In this document: positions 17,937 to 25,736 of the stretch, piece after piece
Position numbering within the stretch: the first letter of the stretch is position 1
How the letters are laid out: each line of letters starts with the position of its first letter
NCBI GenBank assembly: GCA_016280445.1
Contig: JAEEGS010000063.1
Coordinates: 1 to 47,330, forward strand
DNA: 47,330 nucleotides
Reading direction: 5' to 3'
Source: Bacteroidaceae bacterium
Lineage (GTDB): Bacteria > Bacteroidota > Bacteroidia > Bacteroidales > Bacteroidaceae
The notes under the pieces: generated by a model
Databases searched by the model: none
What the model saw: only the letters and a program-made list of their open reading frames with translations
What the model was told of the DNA's origin: nothing
Position numbers and translations under genes: made by a program

Positions 17937-18719
17937 ATGCTTGTTTACACCTTTGACAAAACACTCGACGGACTTCTCTCTGCCATCTTCGATGCCTTCT
18001 CGCTCCATCAGCGGCCCGACGCATTGATAGGGAAGGGAGAGCCGTTGCCGTTGTTCTGCGACGAAGTGCATGAAGTGGTGACATCCGACGACCGCGCACA
18101 AAGAGTGTGGGCAGGATTGGAGAAGCGTGTGTCCAAAGAGGCGCTGAAATTGTTGGCGGTGAGTTATCTGTCAGAACTGTCAGAACTGGACACACCCTTA
18201 TTCCATTACATATATAAAGTGTTCTGTCAGCCCGAAGGAGCGCGAAGCATCGAACGCAACTTCTCCGACTCCGATGTGCTGACCGTCACCAACATCTTCC
18301 GCAAGGTGATGCACGAACGCTTGCGCATGATGCAGTTCGTCCGCTTTCAGAAGGCGAAAGATGGAACATATCTCGGAGTTGTGTCGCCCGACCACGATGT
18401 GTTGCCTCTTGTGGTGGCACATTTCAAAGACCGCTTTGGCGACCAGCCTTGGCTTCTCTTCGATGCCAAGCGACGTTATGGTTTCTACTACGACCAGCAA
18501 GCCGTGACACGTATCACATTTCAAGACGAAGACACCTTGCCTTTCGACCTGTCGAATGGCAAACTGAACGATGAAGTGCTCAGCGAGGACGATCAACTCT
18601 TTCAGGACTTGTGGCGCACCTACTTCAAAGCCATCTGCATCCGTGAACGCATGAATCCGAAGAAGCAACTCAACGATATGCCTCGAAGATACTGGAAGTA
18701 CATGACGGAGAAGAATTGA
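17937..18719 (+). CDS. TIGR03915-family putative DNA repair protein (DUF4130)
   Basis: 260 residues. It begins with the family's YTFDKTLDGLLSAIFDAF stretch, continues with a helix-rich middle including RSIERNFSDSDVLTVTNIFRKV and MHERLRMMQFVRFQ, and ends in RERMNPKKQLNDMPRRYWKYM, all typical of DUF4130. There is no C-terminal uracil-DNA-glycosylase domain, unlike fused members. It follows the radical SAM gene by 25 nt and almost certainly acts with it; biochemical function is unknown. The stop runs straight into an AT-rich repeat upstream of vsr. Confidence 0.9.
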   Translation: MLVYTFDKTLDGLLSAIFDAFSLHQRPDALIGKGEPLPLFCDEVHEVVTSDDRAQRVWAGLEKRVSKEALKLLAVSYLSELSELDTPLFHYIYKVFCQPEGARSIERNFSDSDVLTVTNIFRKVMHERLRMMQFVRFQKAKDGTYLGVVSPDHDVLPLVVAHFKDRFGDQPWLLFDAKRRYGFYYDQQAVTRITFQDEDTLPFDLSNGKLNDEVLSEDDQLFQDLWRTYFKAICIRERMNPKKQLNDMPRRYWKYMTEKN

Positions 18720-18755
18720 AGAGTTGAATAATTGAAGAATTGAAAAATTGAAGTT
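18713..18755. repeat. AT-rich AATTGA-type repeats upstream of vsr
   Basis: GAATTGAAG, GAGTTGAATAATTGAAG, AATTGAAAAATTGAAG and similar units repeat in tandem between the DUF4130 stop and the vsr start. Related repeats occur at 5468-5501 and 26496-26523. Confidence 0.55.
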
Positions 18756-18773
18756 TCTAAAAGAAGTGGACTG

Positions 18774-19271
18774 ATGGATAAGATGACACCCGAACAGCGT
18801 AGCAACTGTATGCGTAGAATCAGGTCGAAGAACACTCGTCCTGAGATGCTCGTGCGCCGTTTCCTGTTCAGTCACGGCTTCCGTTACCGCATCCACGCCA
18901 AGACCTTGCCAGGCACACCCGACTTGACGATAGTGGGACTCCGTACCTGCATCTTCATCAACGGCTGCTTTTGGCATGGCCACGAAGGATGCTCCATGTA
19001 CAAAATTCCTCAAACCCACATCGATTTTTGGTCACACAAAATCCAACGCAACAAACAGCGTGACCACGAGAACCGACTTGCCCTCAAAGCACAAGGCTGG
19101 CACACCATCGAGGTGTGGGAATGTCAACTCAAGCCCAAAGAACGGGAAGCGACACTCCAAGGACTGCTTCGTACGCTCAACCGCATCTCCCTCGAAAACA
19201 ATGGAGCCCGTTTCACCTACGACTTCACAGAGGAAGAGGAGCGGAGCATCGCAGCCGAGGAGACAGAATAA
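18774..19271 (+). CDS. vsr: Very short patch repair endonuclease Vsr
   Basis: 165 residues. The Vsr signatures are intact: MTPEQRSNCMRRIRSKNTRPE at the start, GTPDLTIV with the predicted catalytic Asp50, and FINGCFWHGHEGC with the metal/active-site histidines near 68-70 and zinc-binding cysteines. Vsr nicks next to T:G mismatches that arise when 5-methylcytosine is deaminated at Dcm-type sites. It normally sits beside a cytosine methyltransferase, but none is visible in this window; its neighbours are the radical SAM/DUF4130 pair instead. Start chosen at ATG 18774. Confidence 0.93.
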   Translation: MDKMTPEQRSNCMRRIRSKNTRPEMLVRRFLFSHGFRYRIHAKTLPGTPDLTIVGLRTCIFINGCFWHGHEGCSMYKIPQTHIDFWSHKIQRNKQRDHENRLALKAQGWHTIEVWECQLKPKEREATLQGLLRTLNRISLENNGARFTYDFTEEEERSIAAEETE

Positions 19272-19302
19272 TCATAACCTAACTAATTCATTATTCAACA
19301 CT

Positions 19303-20766
19303 ATGCAACGAAAAGGAAACAGCCTTATGAGGCAACTGAAGTGCGGCTTGCTGGCCATGATGGGTATGCTGATGTATACACTCCCTGCTCAGGCCGCTGA
19401 TTCCATCTATGTTTGTCGAAATGGCGTGTATGAAAACCGACTGTTGGAGGAAGGGCTGGAAGTCAAAAAAGAAGATTTCGACTGCGACAGCATCGTGTTT
19501 AGCAGGCCAAAACCTCACGTACTGGTCAATTTCTCCGATTTTGCCCGTCAGCATCGTGTGGAGGCCGTATTCGTCAAAGCACAAGGAGGGCAGAAAGTGG
19601 CCTCTTATAACTCCATGAAATCATACACCGTTTCATCGTCGGCCATTAGTGATGTCGTGAGGGCGGAAGTGCCAGAAGGTGATACACAGGTGAATGTGAT
19701 GCTCAACGCGGTGACCAATCTCACCACAGGGGTGGCCATCACGTTGATGTATGACGATGGCCAGTTCTTGACCATGTACGATGAGACGCCCATCATGATG
19801 AGACAAAATGACTTCGTGCATCGCTATGTGTTTCAGACAGAAGGAGCGAAGGTCAACAACTGGATGGCCACACTGCCGAGCAGGATGCTCTTCCACATGA
19901 TTACCATGCCGGGAGCCCACGATGCAGCCACCTCGGCTGTGGGGATGGATATGGCGCAAACACAAAGTCTGACCGTTGCCGAACTGTTGACGGCAGGTGT
20001 GCGTGCTTTCGACTTCCGTCCTCGCTACACCTCCAGCAAGGAGTCGGATATCCAGTTGGAGAACCTTGAAATTTATCATGGAATCTTGGGTACGGGAGTG
20101 AAGTGGAAAGATGCGATGGACGTGCTGGTGCAGTTCCTAAAGGACAACCCCACAGAAACCGTCTTTGTGAATCTGCAAAAAGAAAAAGCCTACGGCACCG
20201 ACTATTCTTCCACTTGGCGAACGAGCATCCGCACATGGTTGCAAAACAACCGTGACTATGTGTTGCAGAAAATCACCACCTCCACCTCTTTGTCCGACTG
20301 CCGTGGCAAGATAGTGGTTGTCAGTCATAATCCCTATGGACCCGAAAATAGTTACTACGGCACCGTCTATGGAGGTCTGACCGCCAGTTGGGGCGACAAC
20401 GAGACCTTTACCACCACCATCAACTACACCAACAGTTCTGTTATCTGCTCAGCCACCATCTCCGACAACTATGATGTCACCAAGGCTGCCGACAAGCAAG
20501 GATACATCAAAGCCAATCTCGATGCCGCCAACGCTGACAAGACCACCCGATGGTTCTACACCTTCATGAACGTGGCAGGCTCCCTCTTTGGTGGCTCACC
20601 CTCCGACTACGCTGAGCCCCATAACGCCTATGTCAACGACCTCCTCCAGTCAGGCACCTACACCAGCCGCCTCGGCATCATCTTCTACGACTATTGCGGC
20701 GACTCCAATTACACCCCCAATCTTCTCTCCACGCTGATACAGCACAACTATCAATATATTTATTAA
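19303..20766 (+). CDS. Secreted protein with PI-PLC X-like domain
   Basis: 487 residues from ATG 19303 (MRQLKCGLL at 19327 is an alternative). A signal peptide ends near APAQAA-type residues 31-32, so the protein is exported. Residues 33-180 form a beta-rich N-domain without family match. From about 185 the phosphatidylinositol-specific phospholipase C X signature appears: MITMPGAHDAAT with His206, GVRAFDFRP, then LEIYHGIL with His259, and NPTETVFVNLQKE. The two histidines are the expected catalytic pair, so a phosphodiesterase acting on inositol phospholipids or related lipids is plausible. The region 18976-19302 of the same frame overlaps vsr and is not part of it. Confidence 0.85.
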   Translation: MQRKGNSLMRQLKCGLLAMMGMLMYTLPAQAADSIYVCRNGVYENRLLEEGLEVKKEDFDCDSIVFSRPKPHVLVNFSDFARQHRVEAVFVKAQGGQKVASYNSMKSYTVSSSAISDVVRAEVPEGDTQVNVMLNAVTNLTTGVAITLMYDDGQFLTMYDETPIMMRQNDFVHRYVFQTEGAKVNNWMATLPSRMLFHMITMPGAHDAATSAVGMDMAQTQSLTVAELLTAGVRAFDFRPRYTSSKESDIQLENLEIYHGILGTGVKWKDAMDVLVQFLKDNPTETVFVNLQKEKAYGTDYSSTWRTSIRTWLQNNRDYVLQKITTSTSLSDCRGKIVVVSHNPYGPENSYYGTVYGGLTASWGDNETFTTTINYTNSSVICSATISDNYDVTKAADKQGYIKANLDAANADKTTRWFYTFMNVAGSLFGGSPSDYAEPHNAYVNDLLQSGTYTSRLGIIFYDYCGDSNYTPNLLSTLIQHNYQYIY

Positions 20767-21203
20767 CCCCCATATTTAAGACCTTACGATAGAAAAATTC
20801 ACCTGCCATAGTTTAATTGGTTTTGAAAGTGAAACATTGATTGCCTTAAGACGTTGCAAAGTTACTACATAGAGGGTGCGGTCATCAATAGAACTTTGAT
20901 ATTTGTTTTCAAAAAAATCACGTTTCTTTTCACCTTCCACGTAATAGTCCTTACTTCATGGAAATGAGTTGCCAGATGAGACGGAAGTCATCACCCTTGC
21001 TGCATTCCATTCATCATCTACAGCAGATGGAAGTTGTCAAATTATCAAATCGTCATTTTTCTGTGAGTCGGCTCGGTTATTATATATTTATATAACTCTT
21101 CTTACAACCCCTATTAATACCCCCCAACTAAGTTCAAAAATGATGATTTGATTTTTTGATAATTTGATAGTCTCACTCGGAAACACCAAATAAATTGACT
21201 TTT
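20767..21203. other. Gene-poor region
   Basis: No frame here resembles a protein. It holds an imperfect inverted repeat (21037-21167) and AT-rich stretches such as TTATATATTTATATAA. A short frame of 60 codons at 20969 is not convincing. The sequence leads directly into the Fic pseudogene. Confidence 0.6.
21037..21167. repeat. Imperfect inverted repeat flanking an AT-rich centre
   Basis: The left arm TCAAATTATCAAATCGTC..ATTTTT (21037-21060) is mirrored at about 21136-21167 by AAAAATGATGATTTG..ATAATTTGA, with an 8-nt insertion in the right arm. The centre has a T/A-rich run, then two runs of C. It could be a decayed miniature mobile element or a long RNA hairpin. Confidence 0.45.
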
Positions 21204-21562
21204 ATTTGGTATTTCGCGCGGTTTACTCTAACATTGTCCTCGAACCATATCGAGGGTAGTCGTTTGACGCATGACCAGACACGTTACATCTTCGAGACGA
21301 TCACCATTGGTGTGACTGGTGACGAGCCGGTGAACGTGAATGATATCGTGGAAACGATGAACCATTTCCGTGTCTCATCATGTTCAAAGAATGTCTGCGT
21401 AGTGGTGTCGTTCCTTTCATCATCACCGATGAATTGAAGATGTTCTATTATCGTGGCTTACATGAGTGGGTCCACATGAATGGCTGTCTTACCGACACCT
21501 GTCTATCTGCACAGGACCAATATAAAGCTGCTCTTGATTATTTCAGAATCAAGTATGAATAA
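21204..21562 (+). pseudogene. Fic-family protein remnant with central deletion
   Basis: Two adjacent frames preserve the ends of a Fic protein. The first (about 21204-21372) encodes SSNHIEGSRLTHDQTRYIFE and PVNVNDIVETMNHFR, the Fic N-terminal inhibitory-type helix region. The second (21380-21562) encodes GVVPFIITDELKMFYYRGLHEW and CLSAQDQYKAALDYFRIKYE, the Fic C-terminal region. The catalytic HPFxxGNGR core between them is absent, and the join is out of frame. An intact Fic protein transfers AMP or related groups to target proteins; this one cannot. Confidence 0.7.
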
Positions 21563-21589
21563 AATAGAGGACGTGATGACATGAAAAAG

Positions 21590-21617
21590 AAAAAGCCACT
21601 GACACCAGTGGCTTTTT
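21590..21617 (-). terminator. Terminator downstream of tRNA-Lys
   Basis: AAAAAGCCACTG (21590-21601) and CAGTGGCTTTTT (21606-21617) form a 12-bp stem with a 4-nt loop. The A/T ends give T runs in both directions, so it can work for tRNA-Lys on the minus strand. Confidence 0.7.
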
Positions 21618-21620
21618 GTG

Positions 21621-21696
21621 TGGTGATCCGCTTGGGGCTCGAACCCAAGACCCCAACATTAAAAGTGTTGTGCTCTACCGACTGAGCTAGCGGATC
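21621..21696 (-). tRNA. tRNA-Lys (TTT)
   Basis: Read on the minus strand from 21696: GATCCGC acceptor, D-arm TAGCTCAGTCGGTAGAGCA, anticodon loop CTTTTAA giving anticodon TTT, T-arm GGTTCGAGCCC, acceptor GCGGATC, discriminator A at 21624, and encoded CCA at 21621-21623. A promoter lies about 43 nt upstream and a terminator just downstream. Confidence 0.95.
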
Positions 21697-21738
21697 TACC
21701 TGATATGGCTTGCGGCGGTGTTTTGCCGTAAGCGGGTG

Positions 21739-21769
21739 CAAAGGTAGTGCATTTTTTTGTGCTGGCAAA
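21739..21769 (-). promoter_or_regulatory. Promoter of tRNA-Lys
   Basis: On the minus strand TTTG (21766-21769) and TACCTTTG (21739-21746) are 19 bp apart. Confidence 0.7.
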
Positions 21770-21789
21770 ATAAATCGGAGAGTTTTTTT

Positions 21790-22899
21790 CTATTCGGGCA
21801 GTTTTTCGTTCTGTTTATTGGTTGGGATGTCGTCGTTCAGCACGTAGCGTTTGTAGTAGGAGAGTATCAAAGTGGTGAGGGGAAGGGCGATGATGAGTCC
21901 CACGATGCCGAGCAAACTGCCCCAGATGGAGAGGGAGAGGAGGATGACGGCAGGGTTGAGCCCTGTGACTTTGTGCATGATGCGTGGTGTGAGCACCCAG
22001 TCCTGAATGGCTTGAACCACGCAGAAGACGATGGCGATGGCCAACAGGATGCCCCAGAAGTTCTGTCCTGTAGCGTAGGCTTTGAGCAGGGCGAGCAGGA
22101 TGGAGGGGATGACTCCGACGATTTGCAGGTAGGGAACGAGGTTGAGCATTCCGATGAAGAGGCCAAGGGGTATGGCGAGTGGGAGGTCGATGATGAGGAA
22201 TCCGATGCAGAAGAGCACACCCACGCTCATGGCGATGATGGTTTGTCCGCGAAAGTAGCCGTTCATGCCTTTCTGCAGGTCGAGTATCACGGCTCTGACG
22301 GTGTTTCTGTGGGCTTGGGGCACGAGGCGGAAGAGCCCGTCGGACATGGCCTCGTAGTCGTTGAGGATGAAGAAGATGTAGATGATGCTGATGAGCGAGG
22401 CGATGAAGCCGACGATGGCGCTGACGCTGCTGCTCAGAAGGGAGAAGATTTGTGGCACTTTCTCTTCGAGCAGTTGTGACACGTCTTTCACGGTGAGGGC
22501 GCTGGTGATTTCGTTGAGGTCGATGTTGTGCTTGATGTAGTTCTCCACCTCGGACGAGACGGTGGTGACGGTGGAGTCGGTGGTGGCATATTCGACCACG
22601 ATGTTTTTCAGATGTCCCATCTCTGTAATGATGGGTGGAATGATGAGGTAGCAGCCTCCTGTGATGATGCCGGCGATGAGCAGGAGGGTGATGAGGATGC
22701 TGAGCACACGCGACTTGACGTGGCAGCGGTATTGGATGAAGATGACAACGGGGTAGAGGAGGTAGGCGATGAGCCATGCCACCAGGAAGGGAATGAGCAC
22801 ATTGCTGAGCCGTTTGATGAGGTAGTAGGCTGCCACCAGCACGACGATGCTGATGAGGATGCGCACCACGCGGTCGAAGGTGAATTTTTTTATGGTCAT
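21790..22899 (-). CDS. AI-2E family transporter
   Basis: 369 residues from ATG 22899, chosen over a frame 19 codons longer because the family begins at about TFDRVVRILISIVVLVAAYYL. The sequence has about eight hydrophobic helices in the AI-2E exporter pattern: two N-terminal helices, a soluble helical segment (residues 90-160), then HRNTVRAVILDLQKGMNGYFRGQ, LNLVPYLQIVGVIPS, and the C-terminal LNPAVILLSLSIWGSLLGIVGLI. Family members export autoinducer-2 or act as Na+/H+ antiporters; which applies is not visible. Inner-membrane protein. Confidence 0.9.
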   Translation of the reverse strand: MTIKKFTFDRVVRILISIVVLVAAYYLIKRLSNVLIPFLVAWLIAYLLYPVVIFIQYRCHVKSRVLSILITLLLIAGIITGGCYLIIPPIITEMGHLKNIVVEYATTDSTVTTVSSEVENYIKHNIDLNEITSALTVKDVSQLLEEKVPQIFSLLSSSVSAIVGFIASLISIIYIFFILNDYEAMSDGLFRLVPQAHRNTVRAVILDLQKGMNGYFRGQTIIAMSVGVLFCIGFLIIDLPLAIPLGLFIGMLNLVPYLQIVGVIPSILLALLKAYATGQNFWGILLAIAIVFCVVQAIQDWVLTPRIMHKVTGLNPAVILLSLSIWGSLLGIVGLIIALPLTTLILSYYKRYVLNDDIPTNKQNEKLPE

Positions 22900-22925
22900 A
22901 TTGCTTGTTGATGTTATTTTGATGA

Positions 22926-22956
22926 CGAAGGTACGGAAAAGGTTGACACTCCACAA
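22926..22956 (-). promoter_or_regulatory. Candidate promoter of the AI-2E gene
   Basis: On the minus strand TACCTTCG (22926-22933, one mismatch to the -7 consensus) lies 20 bp downstream of TTG (22954-22956). The ATG is at 22899. It is divergent from the TonB receptor promoter. Confidence 0.35.
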
Positions 22957-23005
22957 GGATTTTTGGATTTTTCCTCATGATTGTGGTGGAAAAAGTGTGC
23001 AAAAA

Positions 23006-23037
23006 TTTGGATGTGTGTGGATTTTTACTTATCTTTG
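23006..23037 (+). promoter_or_regulatory. Promoter of the TonB-dependent receptor gene
   Basis: TTTG (23006-23009) and TATCTTTG (23030-23037) are 20 bp apart, and the start codon follows 59 nt later. Confidence 0.65.
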
Positions 23038-23095
23038 CAAACATAACAACCTTACTATACAAAAGACTCGTATATTAACTTAAGATCTAACAAAT

Positions 23096-25486
23096 ATGAA
23101 TCTGAGAAAAACAATTTTGCCAATTGTGATGTTAATGTTTTTGCCTTTGTCGGTCGTGGCACAAACATTGAAGGGTGTGGTGACCGACGCTATCACAGGT
23201 GAAACATTGGTTGGAGCCGCCGTGAAGGTGGTGGAACTCCCTGGAACGGGTGGCGTGACCAATATGGATGGTGAGTTCAGTTTCGAACTCTCCAAGTCGG
23301 GACGTTACACCATCGAGACTTCCTATATCGGTTATGAGCCGAACGTGATGAAGGAAGTGCTGGTGGCGGGTGCCAAGGAAGTGGTGCTTGACATCACCCT
23401 GCGCGAGAATAGCCGCGAGTTGACAGAAGTGGTGGTGCGTCCCCGTGTGAACAAGGAATCGACGGTCAATCCTACGGCGCTCGTGGGTGGCATGATGCTT
23501 TCGATGGAAGAGGCGAGCCGATATGCGGGTGGCTATAACGACCCTGCCCGTTTGGTGACTGCCTTTGCTGGTGTGGCAGGAGAATGCAACGGTAATGGCA
23601 TCTCCGTGCATGGTAATGCTCCGCAGTTCATGCAGTACCGTCTGGAAGGGGTGGAAATCTTCACGCCCAACCACTTCTCGGGTCTTTATAATCCTGGCTA
23701 TGGTATGGTGAGTGCACTGAACTCCAATGTCATCACCAACTCCGACTTCTTTGTGTCCACGTTCAATTCCAGTTACAACAACGCCCTGAGTGGTGTGTTT
23801 GACGTGAGGATGAGGGCTGGTAACAACTCGAAATTTGAGAACGGTGTGCAGGTGGGTTCGGTCGGCATTGAGTGGACGAGCGAAGGCCCCATCTCCAAGA
23901 AGCACAACTCCAGTTTCATCGTCAACTATCGTTTCGGCTTTACGACCCTCGCCCGTAAGATGAAGATTCTTGACACGGAAGGTTCGCAGTACGACTTTCA
24001 GGATTTGTCTCTCAAACTGAACTTCCCCACAAAAAAGGCGGGTACTTTTTCCATCTTTGCTTTGGGATTCATCGACAAGGCATGGGATGTGCGGCTCGAT
24101 TTGGGTGACATCCATACCATTTACGATGCTTCCAACCAGAAAGGCCGTTTGTATAACGCTGTTGTGGGTGCCTCGCATAAGATTTACTTTGATAACAAAT
24201 GGTCTTGGCGCACGACTGCTGCATACAACATGCAGCACAGCAAATCAGATATGGAATACTGGGGATTGCGCTTTGACGAAAACCATAAAATCATAGGCTT
24301 CGAGGGCAAGGATTACCCCTATAACTACTTGAAGCAGAACGAAAACCGTGCGGTGTTCAACACGGAACTGTCGAAGCAGGTCACTCCTCGCTGGCTCGTT
24401 CAGTTTGGTGGTGAATATTCGCACCGTTTCTTCAACCTCAATTTCCGCACGGCTGAGTATGTGTATGAGCCTGTGCCGGAAGAACCTTATTATGCCACGA
24501 AGGACGACACGGGATTGGCAAGCGTGTTCTGGTCGAACTTGTGGAAGCCTGCTGATGGCTGGAGCATCAACCTTGGCGTGTCGGGCAGTTATTTCCTGCT
24601 CTCGAAGGACTTCAGTTTTGAGCCTCGTGCCAGTGTGAAGTGGGAACCGGGCAAGCGTCATTCCATCTCTCTTGGTTATGGCTTGCATTCCATGATTGAG
24701 CAGTTGGATGCCTATTTCTTCCGTAATGCTGATGGCACTTTGGCGAACAAAGACTTGGGTTTCTCAAAGGCTCACCATTTCCTCGCCACGTATATGTACA
24801 AGTTCACAGATAACCTGAATTTGCGTTTCAATGCATACTACCAGTACGGATTCAACACGCCTGTGGGCATCAACGGAAGCACCTACTGTACGGTGAACCG
24901 CCTGTTCAACTATGTGGATGAGCCGCTGGTGAACAAGGGCAACACCCGCAACTATGGTGCCGACATCACGTTGGAGCACTATATGCACAAGGGTTTCTAT
25001 GGTCAGGTAAACTTCTCGCTCTTCAAGGCTGAGTATCGCGGACTCGACAAGAAGTGGCGCAACCAACTCTACGACCGTGGTTTTATGCTCAAGGTGCTGG
25101 GTGGTAAAGAGTGGATGATGGGTAAACGGAAGCAGAACGTGTTCAACGTCAGTGCCAAGTACGGCATGCAGGGTGGTCTCCGTCACACACCGATTGATGT
25201 GGATGCCATGAAGGCAAATGTTGATGCTGGCATTATTGACCCGGAACCTATCTACAAAGACAACGAGGCGATGGCCTTGCGCTTCAGTCCTATCCATGTT
25301 GTTGACCTCACCGTCAGTTACAAAATCAACTGCAAGAAGGTGAGCCACACCATTGCCTTCGAGGGTATCAACGTTCTGCAGAACGAGACACCTTATGCGG
25401 TGCACTATGAATTCGCAACAGGTAAGATGCGCTATGACAAGTCAGGCATCTCACTGCCGAACCTCTACTATCGTCTCGATTTCTAA
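23096..25486 (+). CDS. TonB-dependent receptor with carboxypeptidase-like N-domain
   Basis: 796 residues. After a signal peptide ending near SVVAQ comes a carboxypeptidase-regulatory-like domain (LKGVVTDAITGETLVGAAVKVV..TNMDGEFSFEL, residues 23-105), then a plug domain (GGMMLSMEEASRYAGGYNDPARLV..NGISVHGNAPQFMQYRLEGVEI) and a C-terminal beta barrel rich in aromatic alternating strands, ending in a terminal phenylalanine (LYYRLDF). This is an outer-membrane channel energised by TonB. There is no SusD-type gene next to it, so it is not a classical polysaccharide-utilisation pair; substrate unknown. Its own promoter precedes it, and three hairpins follow its stop. Confidence 0.92.
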   Translation: MNLRKTILPIVMLMFLPLSVVAQTLKGVVTDAITGETLVGAAVKVVELPGTGGVTNMDGEFSFELSKSGRYTIETSYIGYEPNVMKEVLVAGAKEVVLDITLRENSRELTEVVVRPRVNKESTVNPTALVGGMMLSMEEASRYAGGYNDPARLVTAFAGVAGECNGNGISVHGNAPQFMQYRLEGVEIFTPNHFSGLYNPGYGMVSALNSNVITNSDFFVSTFNSSYNNALSGVFDVRMRAGNNSKFENGVQVGSVGIEWTSEGPISKKHNSSFIVNYRFGFTTLARKMKILDTEGSQYDFQDLSLKLNFPTKKAGTFSIFALGFIDKAWDVRLDLGDIHTIYDASNQKGRLYNAVVGASHKIYFDNKWSWRTTAAYNMQHSKSDMEYWGLRFDENHKIIGFEGKDYPYNYLKQNENRAVFNTELSKQVTPRWLVQFGGEYSHRFFNLNFRTAEYVYEPVPEEPYYATKDDTGLASVFWSNLWKPADGWSINLGVSGSYFLLSKDFSFEPRASVKWEPGKRHSISLGYGLHSMIEQLDAYFFRNADGTLANKDLGFSKAHHFLATYMYKFTDNLNLRFNAYYQYGFNTPVGINGSTYCTVNRLFNYVDEPLVNKGNTRNYGADITLEHYMHKGFYGQVNFSLFKAEYRGLDKKWRNQLYDRGFMLKVLGGKEWMMGKRKQNVFNVSAKYGMQGGLRHTPIDVDAMKANVDAGIIDPEPIYKDNEAMALRFSPIHVVDLTVSYKINCKKVSHTIAFEGINVLQNETPYAVHYEFATGKMRYDKSGISLPNLYYRLDF

Positions 25487-25614
25487 GTGGGTTTCTCCCC
25501 ACTCCTGATGTGTCTTCATTTCTTCGAGACCATCACATTCTACACCTATCGAAGAAATGAGTCCTATCGACACCAGGCTGCAAAGTATTGTCAATATTTT
25601 GTGGCTTGGTGTCG
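25487..25614 (+). ncRNA. Structured 3' region with three hairpins
   Basis: GTGGG/CCCAC (25487-25502), CATTTCTTCGA/TCGAAGAAATG (25517-25559) and a 22-bp stem at 25568-25614 follow the receptor stop in order. The longest stem pairs 25568-25589 with 25593-25614 around a 3-nt loop; its four non-Watson-Crick positions are all G-U if read on the + strand. It may be a 3' UTR, terminator or small RNA; no T run follows. The rest of the gap up to 25686 has no gene. Confidence 0.5.
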
Positions 25615-25686
25615 TCTGTAATGTGAAAAAAAGTTGTTTTTAGCCCTAAAATACACAAAATGGTAGGTTGTGAGTTTTTTTATTCC

Positions 25687-25694
25687 TACTTTTG
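25687..25694 (+). promoter_or_regulatory. Candidate -7 box for rsmI
   Basis: TACTTTTG fits TAnnTTTG. A TTG at 25668-25670 is 16 bp upstream, shorter than ideal. The start at 25737 (or 25710) is downstream of it. Confidence 0.4.
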
Positions 25695-25736
25695 TGGCCA
25701 AAAAGAACGATGGGAACCTTTCACTCGAAACAGTCA

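Noticed and set aside
18976-19302. A longer start of the PI-PLC-like gene overlapping vsr
   Set aside because: The overlap is in another frame within vsr; the signal peptide starts at 19303.
20969-21151. A 60-residue protein in the gene-poor region
   Set aside because: No family features, skewed composition, and it runs through the inverted repeat.
21195-21437. An intact small gene
   Set aside because: It matches only the N-terminal part of Fic and starts with a TTG that has no support; treated as pseudogene.
21815-23062. A 415-residue His/Arg-rich minus-strand frame
   Set aside because: Its composition (runs of His, Arg, Pro) is that of a shifted frame of the AI-2E gene.
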